Source of the DNA: an uncultured bacterium
GTDB taxonomy: Bacteria; Cyanobacteriota; Vampirovibrionia; Gastranaerophilales; Gastranaerophilaceae
Reading direction: 5' to 3'
Assembly (NCBI GenBank): GCA_949290355.1
Contig: CASERN010000011.1
Span: 248,001-312,000 of the forward strand
Length of the DNA stretch: 64,000 nt
The notes beneath the pieces were generated by a model. The model was given only the letters and a program-made list of their open reading frames with translations, ran no database searches and was not told the DNA's origin. The translations under genes were made by a program, and so were the position numbers. How positions within the stretch are numbered: position 1 is the stretch's first letter; every line of letters begins with the position of its first letter. This document shows positions 44,505 to 53,280 of this stretch, piece after piece.

Positions 44505-45398
44505 TTACATATCATTTTTTATTTTTTCTTCCAATCCATCATAGTGTTTTAATACATTATACAAGTCTTTATAAAATAATTTTTGACCGTGGTCATTAAT
44601 TTTTGTAAGACAAGGTCCATCTATTGTTTCATCAAGTTCTGCAGGTTTTGGAATGTTTCCTTTTACTACTTTGATTTTAGTGCCATTTAAAACAGCCATA
44701 AGCCAAAACCATATATCATCATTTGTAGGGGCAAGTTTTTGGAATAAATTTTCATTTGTAATATCTTTATAAAGACAGTGTGGAGGATATAAAACAGCTC
44801 CTACTCCGCACAATTTGTTTGCAAAAGAAGGGTATTTATAATATTTTTTACCACCGGCTTTTGCTTTCATTTTTCCATTTTTATAATACATTTTTGTACA
44901 TCTATGGCATTGTATGTATTTGGAGTTTTCAAGATAAGAATTATATAGTAACTCAACCATATTTTTGTCGTAATATGCATCATCATCTGTAGTAATAATT
45001 ATGTCATTTGGAAACTCTTTTAAAGTTGGGATAAGTTTTTTATAAGATTTTAAATCATTGCACCATTTTATTGTAAGACCATATTTTTGTAAATTTAAAA
45101 GATTCTCTGGTAAGTTGTTTTCTTTGCTAGGAAATTGTTCTTCAGCTAACCAAAGAATAATCATATCAGGTTTTAAAGTTTGATCAAGTAAAGAAATGAT
45201 TGTTTTGTGCACATAATTAATCCTCGCAGGAAAAGATGTTAATGATACTATAATTTTAGGATTCCTTTTATCTTCGGTAATACCTGAAGAGTTAATATTT
45301 GCTATTTTATATTTTCTGCCTGCAAAATATTCAAATTTTAATCCCAAAATTGATATAATTCTGCGTTTGCCTAATTTTTCTTTTTTATATAAATGCAT
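44505..45398 (-). CDS. Glycosyltransferase-like protein
   Basis: 297 residues. KIIVSLTSFPARINYVHKTIISLLDQTLKPDMIILWLA starts a GT-A-like fold (near residues 48-85), and IITTDDDAYYDKNMVELL contains the metal-binding DDD. Likely adds a sugar to a surface glycan; donor unknown. Its ATG overlaps the stop of the ATP-grasp gene, so both are coupled. The 3' end is 7 bases from convergent purH. Confidence 0.75.
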   Translation of the reverse strand: MHLYKKEKLGKRRIISILGLKFEYFAGRKYKIANINSSGITEDKRNPKIIVSLTSFPARINYVHKTIISLLDQTLKPDMIILWLAEEQFPSKENNLPENLLNLQKYGLTIKWCNDLKSYKKLIPTLKEFPNDIIITTDDDAYYDKNMVELLYNSYLENSKYIQCHRCTKMYYKNGKMKAKAGGKKYYKYPSFANKLCGVGAVLYPPHCLYKDITNENLFQKLAPTNDDIWFWLMAVLNGTKIKVVKGNIPKPAELDETIDGPCLTKINDHGQKLFYKDLYNVLKHYDGLEEKIKNDM

Positions 45399-46321
45399 TA
45401 AAAATCCCTTTGTGTTGGTAAAGTTAACATGTTCCCAAGTTTTATATCATATTCTGTGGGTGAAATTTTTTCGACTCCGCTCATTGATGTAAATGTCATT
45501 TCGCCAAAATAAATTCTGCCGTCAACATTATAAAAATCAACTCTTACGAAAGCAAAATTTTCACATAATTTTTTCGCCAATTCTAACATTTTATCATAAT
45601 TTTTAGGTTTTATTAGAGGAGTTTTAGATGCAGGATAAGTCATTTTAAAAGGTTGTAAATTCCATTCTGTGTCATAAATGTTTTTTGTTCTTTTTTTAGA
45701 AAATCTTCCACAGTCAACCCATACAAATTTTGGATCTCCATTAAAACATAAAAATTTATAATCATCTAATACGCCATTGGAGTCTTCAATAAACTGTTCA
45801 GCAATAATTTTGGGTTTAATATCTTTGTATTGAAGTTCTAATCCTGCTTTATAAGCATAATTTCTTTTCATCCATTTATCGAATTTCTTTTTAGCTAAAA
45901 CTTTGTTAAATTGTTTTTTGTCATTAACTATAATATTCCAATGAGATCCGTGATTTGCTTTTAGTACAAATTTATTTGGCAATTTATCAAAATTTATATC
46001 GTCAAATTTATCCCAAACTCCAATGAGTGGAATTAAATATTCTTCTCCTATTTTATTTTTCACCCATTCTCTTACTTGATATTTATCTGCAAGCTTGGTT
46101 TTAGTTTTAGAGTTGTCATATAATTTTAGCCATTGAATTTTTTCGTTAAATGTTTTTGGATGTTCTAAATCTAGAGTTTTACCAGTTCTTTTCTTATACC
46201 ATTTTTTAAGAATTTTTGGGAAATCTTTTATATCAGAATTCCTTTTTATTTCTAGAACAAAACTACCAATTTTAATCTTAATTCCATTACCATATTTTAA
46301 TTTTTCAATTATCTTAATCAT
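45398..46321 (-). CDS. TupA-like ATP-grasp protein
   Basis: 307 residues. HPKTFNEKIQWLKLYD, KLADKYQVREWVK, FVLKANHGSHWNIIV and FVRVDFYNVDGRIYFGEMTFTSMSG are the hallmarks of the TupA-like ATP-grasp family, found in cell-surface polysaccharide loci such as teichuronopeptide synthesis. It probably forms an amide bond on a glycan. It overlaps the GT-A gene by one base. Named from family; chemistry here is inferred. Confidence 0.85.
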   Translation of the reverse strand: MIKIIEKLKYGNGIKIKIGSFVLEIKRNSDIKDFPKILKKWYKKRTGKTLDLEHPKTFNEKIQWLKLYDNSKTKTKLADKYQVREWVKNKIGEEYLIPLIGVWDKFDDINFDKLPNKFVLKANHGSHWNIIVNDKKQFNKVLAKKKFDKWMKRNYAYKAGLELQYKDIKPKIIAEQFIEDSNGVLDDYKFLCFNGDPKFVWVDCGRFSKKRTKNIYDTEWNLQPFKMTYPASKTPLIKPKNYDKMLELAKKLCENFAFVRVDFYNVDGRIYFGEMTFTSMSGVEKISPTEYDIKLGNMLTLPTQRDF

Positions 46322-46399
46322 TTTATCACCCTAACATACTAACAATATTATGTAGGAAATTTTGTGATGTCTATAAATTGACAGTATATGAAATTTATC

Positions 46400-46428
46400 T
46401 TGCAAGAGTTTTGTTTTGCGAGTATTAT
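46400..46428 (+). promoter_or_regulatory. Promoter of deaminase gene
   Basis: TTGCAA, 17 bases and TATTAT, 32 bases before the deaminase ATG. Confidence 0.6.
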
Positions 46429-46460
46429 TGAATCAGAATAAAAAACAAGAAGGTGGAATT

Positions 46461-46907
46461 ATGGAAATAAAATCATGGGAAGATTATTTTTTAGACTTAG
46501 CAAAGACTTGTGCTAGCAGATCAAACTGTATAAGAGCTCAAGTTGGAGCAGTAATTGTAGGAGATGATAAGAAGATAAAAGCAACCGGATACAATGGAAC
46601 TCCATCAAAAGTTGAATCCTGTTATGAAAGGGGCGAATGTTATAGGATAAAACATAATATTCAGTCAGGAACACGTTATGAGACTTGTCGTTCAATACAT
46701 GCAGAACAAAATGCTATAATACAAGCGGGGCAAGATAGATGTAAAGGTTCCACAATGTATATTTGGGGGCATAATTTTATTTGTATTTTATGCAAAAGAT
46801 TTATTGTCCAATCAGGAATAAAAGATGTTGTTTTGAGAAAAGATGAAAATTCTCCAGTAATGCATGTTACAGTTGATGATATAAGACGAGAATTGGAAGC
46901 AGAGTAG
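46461..46907 (+). CDS. Deoxycytidylate deaminase family protein
   Basis: 148 residues from the ATG with AAGGTGG upstream. The zinc and catalytic HAE (SIHAEQNAI, near residue 77) and a CxxC (FICILCKRF) are seen; the usual Pro before the first Cys is Ile. ASRSNCIRAQVGAVIV and ATGYNGTPS match dCMP deaminases (ComEB type), which make dUMP for thymidylate. Stand-alone gene between glycan genes and the fli cluster. Confidence 0.85.
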   Translation: MEIKSWEDYFLDLAKTCASRSNCIRAQVGAVIVGDDKKIKATGYNGTPSKVESCYERGECYRIKHNIQSGTRYETCRSIHAEQNAIIQAGQDRCKGSTMYIWGHNFICILCKRFIVQSGIKDVVLRKDENSPVMHVTVDDIRRELEAE

Positions 46908-47079
46908 TTATTAATTTAATTCTTGATTTCTATAAAAAAATTATTAAAATCATGCAAGATAGGTAGTAAATACAGTTTAAATTTAATTGTTTTTCTACTT
47001 AATTTGTATGATTTTTAGCTATTAGATGTATAAATTTAAAAAATATACGGTATGATAGAAATAGAAAGGCAGGCAGATT

Positions 47080-47421
47080 ATGTATAACAGTTTTTATCCT
47101 CAATATGATTTGGCAGGAAGGATTCAACATACAAAGCTGGATACCGGATTTGCAGATATGCCTTCTGCCAGAATATCAAGAGTAGAAAATCAGGCATCGC
47201 CTGATTTCAAACAAGTTATGTCAGGATTGGTAGAGAATTTGAATACCGAGTTAAACGCTCCTGATAATTTGTTAAAAGACGTTATGTCAGGCAGTAGTAA
47301 TGTTGATATTCATGATGTAATGACTGCTATGGCAAAGTCAGAGATAAGTATTAACGTTGCGACTCAATTTACTGGGAAAGTCATACAAGCGTATGACAAA
47401 GTTATGCAGATTCAAGTGTAA
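47080..47421 (+). CDS. fliE: FliE, hook-basal body rod adapter
   Basis: 113 residues. The C-terminal half (DIHDVMTAMAKSEISINVATQFTGKVIQAYDKVMQIQV, near 75-113) is the FliE signature linking the MS ring to the rod. The N-terminal part is variable. AAAGGCAGG precedes the ATG. It starts the fliE-fliF-fliG-like-fliH-flhA group, with fliF 88 bases on. Confidence 0.85.
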   Translation: MYNSFYPQYDLAGRIQHTKLDTGFADMPSARISRVENQASPDFKQVMSGLVENLNTELNAPDNLLKDVMSGSSNVDIHDVMTAMAKSEISINVATQFTGKVIQAYDKVMQIQV

Positions 47422-47509
47422 AATTAGTCTATTAAATGATTAAAGTCGGACTTGGGTGTAATTTTAATAAATCAATAAAATTGACAGATGCTTACAAAGA
47501 GGGAGAAGA

Positions 47510-49180
47510 ATGGATTTTCAAAAATTATTGGAAAATAAACCTTTATTATATGGTATAATAGGCGGAGTTATCTTGATTTTAGCTCTTGGTTTAACTGTAA
47601 GTATTGTAGGCGCGTCAAAAAAAACGGCAAATGGGACAGAGGTTACAGGAGAACCATTAAGAGAAGATGTTGATTTATTAACTACCGATAATGCTGGTAA
47701 AGCTATTGAAATTCAAGCTTTACTTGCAAAATATGATATTGCCGTAAGCCGAAGAATTGATGGTACAAAATCTATTTTGTATTTGAAAAAAGGTGATTGT
47801 AAGACTGGTAGAAAAGCTTGTTATACAACTGACAGAGATTTAGCATTAATTCAAATTGTTCAAAGTGGATTGATGGATCAAAATGTTGGTCTTGAAATTT
47901 TTGACAAAGGTGATTTTACATCTACAAAAGAAGATAAAAAAATAAGACTTTCTAGAGCTATAAACGGAGAATTATCAAGATTAATAAGAAGAATTGATGG
48001 TGTTGATAATGCTTCAGTATTTATTTCAATTCCTGAACAGACAATGTTTACTTCAATGCAAAAGCCTGTTACTGCAACAGTACAGATAACTTTAGCTAAA
48101 GGTGCAACTCGTTTGGATCAATTAAAAGTAAAAGCTATTACTAACCTATTACTTGGCAGTGTAACAGGACTTACTGCTGAAAATATTGCCATAACAGATA
48201 CAAATGGAAACACATACCACAGCATAATGAATGCAGAAGATGAAATGCTTCAAAGACTTGAAGAAAATGATAAATATATGACATCAAAAGTAAACCAACA
48301 ATTAGACAGATTGATTGGACAGGGTAATTATGTTGCTACAGTTAGCACATTCTTGAGACAAGCTCCTGTTGAAAAATTTACTATAGACTATGATCCTGCA
48401 AGAAAGGCTTCTGTTTCAGAACAAACATTTTCTGAAGGTTTAGGAGATCAAACAAATGATTCTAATAAAAATGTAAATGCAGTAAGTGTGTATTTGCCGA
48501 ACGGTTTGCCAAACGGTTCTACAGATTCAAGCCAAAACAGAAATTATTCTCGTACAGCCAGAGAAACTCAATATGGTGTAACTAAGACTCAAACAAATGA
48601 ATATATTAAACCGGGTGTTATAGAAGAAATTTCTATAGCGGTAACTTTGGATAAAAATGCGTTGCCGGCAAATACTACATTGGAAGAATTGAAAGAATTA
48701 ATTGCAAAAGCTGCAAGTCCAAAAGTTAACCCAGAAAATGTTTCAATTGCGTTTTCTGATTCAACAGATCCTTATTTGGCTTCAGATAGACCTGCAAACT
48801 TGCCAAAACCTGATGAGACTGGAAATCCTTGGTGGCTTGCAATTGCTTTAAGTGCTGTAGGTTTGGTGATTGTATTTAAAGCTATTTCAAATAAAGTTCA
48901 ACAAATTCAAGAGGCGAACAGACGAGAAGTTGAAATGCTAAGACAAAAAACGGCTCAACAAGAACAACAATTATCAGATATTAATCAAAGAGCAGCTCAA
49001 TTGACAGAAAGACAATCAGAATTAGCCCAAGGTCTTGTTGAACAACAACAAAGGGGTTATATACAACAACAAAATCCAGAACAGCTGATTGATACTTTGT
49101 CTAATCTTTCTGCAGAACTTTCAGGTGCTGATGATGACGAAGCAGGAGAAAAAATAAAAAGCTGGATTGAACAGGGTTAA
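47510..49180 (+). CDS. fliF: FliF, MS-ring protein
   Basis: 556 residues. Membrane helices at about 13-35 and 441-459 flank the periplasmic ring region (VRRIDGVDNASVFISIPEQ-like stretch at about 160-180, PVTATVQITLAKGATRLDQLKVKAITNLL, and ETQYGVTKTQTNEYIKPGVIEEISIAVTLD). The beta-collar region is present, so this is the flagellar type rather than SctJ. After a Gln-rich coiled coil the C-terminus (AGEKIKSWIEQG) keeps the pattern that binds FliG. GGGAGAAG precedes the ATG. Confidence 0.92.
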   Translation: MDFQKLLENKPLLYGIIGGVILILALGLTVSIVGASKKTANGTEVTGEPLREDVDLLTTDNAGKAIEIQALLAKYDIAVSRRIDGTKSILYLKKGDCKTGRKACYTTDRDLALIQIVQSGLMDQNVGLEIFDKGDFTSTKEDKKIRLSRAINGELSRLIRRIDGVDNASVFISIPEQTMFTSMQKPVTATVQITLAKGATRLDQLKVKAITNLLLGSVTGLTAENIAITDTNGNTYHSIMNAEDEMLQRLEENDKYMTSKVNQQLDRLIGQGNYVATVSTFLRQAPVEKFTIDYDPARKASVSEQTFSEGLGDQTNDSNKNVNAVSVYLPNGLPNGSTDSSQNRNYSRTARETQYGVTKTQTNEYIKPGVIEEISIAVTLDKNALPANTTLEELKELIAKAASPKVNPENVSIAFSDSTDPYLASDRPANLPKPDETGNPWWLAIALSAVGLVIVFKAISNKVQQIQEANRREVEMLRQKTAQQEQQLSDINQRAAQLTERQSELAQGLVEQQQRGYIQQQNPEQLIDTLSNLSAELSGADDDEAGEKIKSWIEQG

Positions 49181-49231
49181 TTTTTATTCTATGTATAAAA
49201 TTTAGAGAAAGACAAATAACGGTAAGAGAAA

Positions 49232-50248
49232 ATGGCAATAGAAGGTTTCGATTATAAAGGTTTTGCACAAAATTTAGCTCAACAAGCTTTGGAATTAATT
49301 CCAAAAGATTTTAATGATAACCAGAAAAATTATGTTGCAAATACTCTATTAAATTTTGCCACTGTTGCAGGTCAAGCTCTATACGATGATACCGAACTCG
49401 GGTTTAATCTTGATCAAGCAATAATGATTACCCAAATTATTGCTGAGTGGTCTTTTCATAAATCTGTTGATTTAATAAGATCAGGGATTCCACAACAGTA
49501 TTGGGATCCTATAATGCAAAAAATCGCTTATACAATTTTTGAAATTGCTAAAAATGCTTTCCATCAAGCATTGCCTCAGGATCAATGCTTGCAATTGATT
49601 GAACATCATGTAAAAAAAACTTATCTTGATTGTATTGCAGAATTAAAAGACAAAAATTTGATAGATGAAGGTCTGATGGAAAAAGCTGCAAGTCAGTCAA
49701 ATATTGATACAATGATACAAGAGCAGGCACAAGCAGAGCAAGTTCAACAAAATCAACAATCTCAAAATGTTTCGAACCAAGCACAAGCTAATCCCTCAAA
49801 TTCTCTTTCTCAAGCTAATATAGAACCATTAGGTGCTGATGCAAAAGTTTTAAAATTAGCAACTTTAGCATTACTGTTCCAGAAAATGAAGCAGGAAAAA
49901 GTCCAGTCTATTTTAAATAAGTTTAATCCTGACGATGCACAATCAGTTATTAAATTTATGAGTATGCCTGATTTAGGTACAAAAGTTGATCCTAATATTG
50001 CATTGAGATGTTTGCAGGAAATAAAAACTAATTTACCTAATGCAAATCAAAATTTAACTCCGGCAAAAATAATTCATAAAATTCAAAATGTTTCACAATA
50101 TTTAGATAGATCACACTTGGAACAAATATTAAGACCTGAAAGAATAAAGGTAAAACGTCTAGTATTTAACGCTTTAGACGGAGAATATTATGAAATACCT
50201 CCAAAAGTTGCAAACATTATTGCCACACACCTAGAGGATAGTGTATAA
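49232..50248 (+). CDS. FliG-position protein, divergent, no recognisable torque domain
   Basis: 338 residues. Residues 1-150 are an all-helical domain that I do not recognise. A Gln/Asn-rich linker (155-198) follows. Residues 203-268 (KVLKLATLALLFQKMKQEKVQSILNKFNPDDAQSV region) resemble the ARM-type helices of FliG N/M domains. The remaining 65 residues lack the EHPQR motif and the charged FliG-C torque helix. Position between fliF and fliH and the conserved FliF tail argue for a FliG role in docking. Similarity is weak, so the name is positional. Confidence 0.5.
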   Translation: MAIEGFDYKGFAQNLAQQALELIPKDFNDNQKNYVANTLLNFATVAGQALYDDTELGFNLDQAIMITQIIAEWSFHKSVDLIRSGIPQQYWDPIMQKIAYTIFEIAKNAFHQALPQDQCLQLIEHHVKKTYLDCIAELKDKNLIDEGLMEKAASQSNIDTMIQEQAQAEQVQQNQQSQNVSNQAQANPSNSLSQANIEPLGADAKVLKLATLALLFQKMKQEKVQSILNKFNPDDAQSVIKFMSMPDLGTKVDPNIALRCLQEIKTNLPNANQNLTPAKIIHKIQNVSQYLDRSHLEQILRPERIKVKRLVFNALDGEYYEIPPKVANIIATHLEDSV

Positions 50249-50259
50249 TATAATTAATC

Positions 50260-50961
50260 ATGATTATAAAAAAGAAAATCGGGAAAAAGGTGGAGGAAGT
50301 TGCAGAAAAAACTGCAGATTTAGAACCGAAACCTAAGATTGAAGAAGACGAAGTAAAAATAGATTTGTTTAATCTTGATAATATAGATTTTAAACAAAGA
50401 CAAGAGCGACGTCGGGGAGATAGAAGAAGAGGTTTTAGGAGAATTGACGACCGAAACCTTATTTCTCGTGCAAAAGAAGAAGCTCAAAGTATTAAAGAAG
50501 CGGCCGCAAAAGAAGGCTATCAGGAAGGACTTATTCAAGCTAAGGAAGATCTTGATGATATTAAACATTCTTTGTTGGATTTTTTGTCCGCAAAACAAGA
50601 AGTTTTTGAGTATATTGCCCCTGATATACTTGAAATAAGTGTTGATATTGCTAAAAAAATTATTAAAAAAGAGTTACAACAAGACCCGCAAATAATTCTT
50701 GATAATATAAAAGAAATATTAAAAGGTCTTTCAAAAGAAGAATCAAAGATAACATTCAAGGTGAACCCTTCTCAAGTATCATTCTTGAAAACGGAGATCC
50801 CTGATGTTATAAGTAATGTAGGACTTGATGCAAAAGTTTTAATTGTACCGGATGAGTCTATAATGGAAGGCGGATGTGTAGTTACAACAACAAACGGTGT
50901 TATAGACGCTACAATTGAAACTCAGTTGGCAGTAATAAGTGAGGCTTTAAAAGAAATTTAA
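50260..50961 (+). CDS. fliH: FliH/SctL, export ATPase regulator
   Basis: 233 residues. A charged N-terminus with an Arg-rich patch (about 48-62) is followed by a coiled coil (RAKEEAQSIKEAAAKEGYQEGLIQAKEDLDDI, near 70-100) and the FliH C-terminal domain (ISVDIAKKIIKKELQQDP, LIVPDESIMEGGCVVTTTNGVIDATIETQL). It holds FliI at the export gate. The flhA ATG overlaps its stop. fliI is not in the window. Confidence 0.88.
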   Translation: MIIKKKIGKKVEEVAEKTADLEPKPKIEEDEVKIDLFNLDNIDFKQRQERRRGDRRRGFRRIDDRNLISRAKEEAQSIKEAAAKEGYQEGLIQAKEDLDDIKHSLLDFLSAKQEVFEYIAPDILEISVDIAKKIIKKELQQDPQIILDNIKEILKGLSKEESKITFKVNPSQVSFLKTEIPDVISNVGLDAKVLIVPDESIMEGGCVVTTTNGVIDATIETQLAVISEALKEI

Positions 50962-53066
50962 TGGCGCAAGAACAAGCTCAAAGCGGAGGAGGTAACAATT
51001 TAAGCGAAATTTTTATGGCGGTATTCGTGCTGCTGTTAATTGTGCTATTGTTATGTGAACTCCCAAATTGGGTAATAAATGTTTCAATTTGTTTAAATAT
51101 CACTTTGGGTGTTGTTCTTTTGATGATATCTTTGTACGTTAAAAAGACTTTAGAATTAGCATCATTCCCTTCAATAATTCTTATTGGAACAATGTTCCGC
51201 TTAGTATTATCAATAGCTTCAACAAGATTGATTTTGTCAAAAGGTGAAGCAGGTGAGGTTATTCATGCATTCGGGTCATTTGTAACCGGCGGTAATATGA
51301 TTGTTGGTGGTGTAATATTCCTTATTATTACAGTTGTCCAGTTTATGGTTATTACAAAGGGTGCTGAACGTATTGCTGAAGTTGCCGCTCGTTTTGCTTT
51401 GGATGCTATGCCTGGTAAACAAATGACTATTGATGCTGATTTTAATGCGGGGTTAATATCTCCTGAAGAGGCAACGAAAAAACGTGAAGATTTACAAAGA
51501 GAGTCAAATCTTTTCGGTAGTATGGATGGTGCTATGAAGTTTGTAAAAGGGGATACCATTGCAGGTATAATCATTGTACTTATCAATATTATCGGAGGTT
51601 TGTGCATCGGATGTCTAATGAATCAAATGCCGATTGCAGATGCTGTATCAAAATATACTATTTTAACAATTGGTGATGGTTTGGCTTCTCAGGTACCTTC
51701 ATTATTGATGTCAATTGCTGCAGGTATTTTTATGACTCGTTCTTCTGCTGCAAGTTCTTTAGGTACTGATGTTACATCTCAAATTATAAGTAAGCCTTAT
51801 GCTCTATTTTTAGCAGCGGCCTTTTTGATGCTATTAGCAATTACAGGACCGGGATTCACCGGATTGCCATTTTGGCCATTTTTCTTCTTTTCTATAGGAT
51901 TGGGTATTGCAGGTTTTTCTACTTTAATAAATGCGGATGTTCAATCTCAATTAGGGCAGTTGGAAAATGTTCGTCAGAATATGCAGGATCTTGTTAATCC
52001 GAACAGAATGTATGAACGTTTAGGTGTTGATGTATTAAGTTTGCAGGTAGGTTCTAATTTGTTGGTGATTGCTGATCCTGATCAAGAAGGTCAGTTATTA
52101 GCTAAAATTGCAGCTTTACGTCAAAGAGTTACAGATGAATTAGGTTATATTTTACCAAATATAAGAATCATGGATTCTTCTGCATTGGATGCTAATGAAT
52201 ATATGATTTCTATTCGCGGTAATACTGTTGCAACAGGATATGTTTATCCTGGAAAATTGATGGTTATTGCCGATCAGTGGGACGCTATGAAAAAAGAGGT
52301 CCCGCAAGATGCAATAATTGGGATTGATCCTACTTATCAAACTCAGGCTTATTGGATTTCTCCAGAGGATGCTAAAACCGCAAGATCTGTTACTGCTGTT
52401 GATTCTACAGATGTAATTGTTACGCATTTACAAGAGTGTGTAAGAAAACATGTAGATGAAGTTATGACAAAAACTGATGTTTTGAAGCTTATGGAGCTTG
52501 TTAGATCTCAAGATCCTACTTTGGTAAATGACCTTGTTCCAACAATTATTTCTACAAGTGATTTAAGAAAAATATTTGTAAACTTGATTAGAGAAAAAGT
52601 TTCTATAAAGGATATTATATTTGTATTTGAAAGACTTTGTGATTATGCTAGGTTCTCAAAGGAGCCGGATATTTTATCAGAAAGATTGAGAGCTGCTTTA
52701 GGTCGACAAATTTGTTTAGCAAATGTAGGAGATGATAGGGTCTTATATGCATTGACACTTTCTCCAGAATGGGAAAAAACACTCGATGACAGCTGTCAAA
52801 GAACTGAGTTAGGAACTATGTTTTTGCTAAACCCAATGCAGGTTCAAGAATTGATTGAGACAACTGCAACTACTTTGATGCGCGCTCATCAGGCATGTGG
52901 ACAACAGCCTGTAATTTTGTGTTCTCCAAGAATTCGTTTACCTCTTTATCAGCTTTTAGAAAGACATATCCCGACAATTGTCGTAATCTCATATTCAGAA
53001 TTGATTACTGATATTAAGGTAGAAGCAATTGACACAATTGGTGAATCATATTCAATGGATCAGTAA
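50961..53066 (+). CDS. flhA: FlhA/SctV, export gate protein
   Basis: 701 residues. Eight membrane helices lie in the first 330 residues. The FHIPEP signature region ([35 protein letters not shown], near 130-170) and the soluble ring-forming C-terminal half are complete. FlhA forms the nonameric gate of the flagellar-type export apparatus. Translationally coupled to fliH; its stop is one base from yidD. Confidence 0.95.
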   Translation: MAQEQAQSGGGNNLSEIFMAVFVLLLIVLLLCELPNWVINVSICLNITLGVVLLMISLYVKKTLELASFPSIILIGTMFRLVLSIASTRLILSKGEAGEVIHAFGSFVTGGNMIVGGVIFLIITVVQFMVITKGAERIAEVAARFALDAMPGKQMTIDADFNAGLISPEEATKKREDLQRESNLFGSMDGAMKFVKGDTIAGIIIVLINIIGGLCIGCLMNQMPIADAVSKYTILTIGDGLASQVPSLLMSIAAGIFMTRSSAASSLGTDVTSQIISKPYALFLAAAFLMLLAITGPGFTGLPFWPFFFFSIGLGIAGFSTLINADVQSQLGQLENVRQNMQDLVNPNRMYERLGVDVLSLQVGSNLLVIADPDQEGQLLAKIAALRQRVTDELGYILPNIRIMDSSALDANEYMISIRGNTVATGYVYPGKLMVIADQWDAMKKEVPQDAIIGIDPTYQTQAYWISPEDAKTARSVTAVDSTDVIVTHLQECVRKHVDEVMTKTDVLKLMELVRSQDPTLVNDLVPTIISTSDLRKIFVNLIREKVSIKDIIFVFERLCDYARFSKEPDILSERLRAALGRQICLANVGDDRVLYALTLSPEWEKTLDDSCQRTELGTMFLLNPMQVQELIETTATTLMRAHQACGQQPVILCSPRIRLPLYQLLERHIPTIVVISYSELITDIKVEAIDTIGESYSMDQ

Positions 53067-53067
53067 G

Positions 53068-53274
53068 ATGAAAAAAATAATTTTATTTTTAATTTCAATT
53101 TATCAAAAAATATCAAAACATACGCCTGCAGTTTGCCGTTTTTACCCTACTTGTTCTGAATATACTCGTCAAGCTATAGAAAAATATGGTGTCATAAAAG
53201 GCGGTTGGCTAGGTATAAAAAGGATTTGCAAATGCCACCCTTATCATGAAGGAGGGTATGATCCTGTACCTTGA
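53068..53274 (+). CDS. yidD: YidD, membrane protein insertion factor
   Basis: 68 residues from the ATG one base after the flhA stop. [19 protein letters not shown] and [18 protein letters not shown] are the complete YidD signature. YidD usually sits beside rnpA and yidC and helps YidC insert membrane proteins. Here it is coupled to flhA. A start 13 codons earlier inside flhA is less likely. Confidence 0.92.
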   Translation: MKKIILFLISIYQKISKHTPAVCRFYPTCSEYTRQAIEKYGVIKGGWLGIKRICKCHPYHEGGYDPVP

Positions 53275-53280
53275 ATATAA

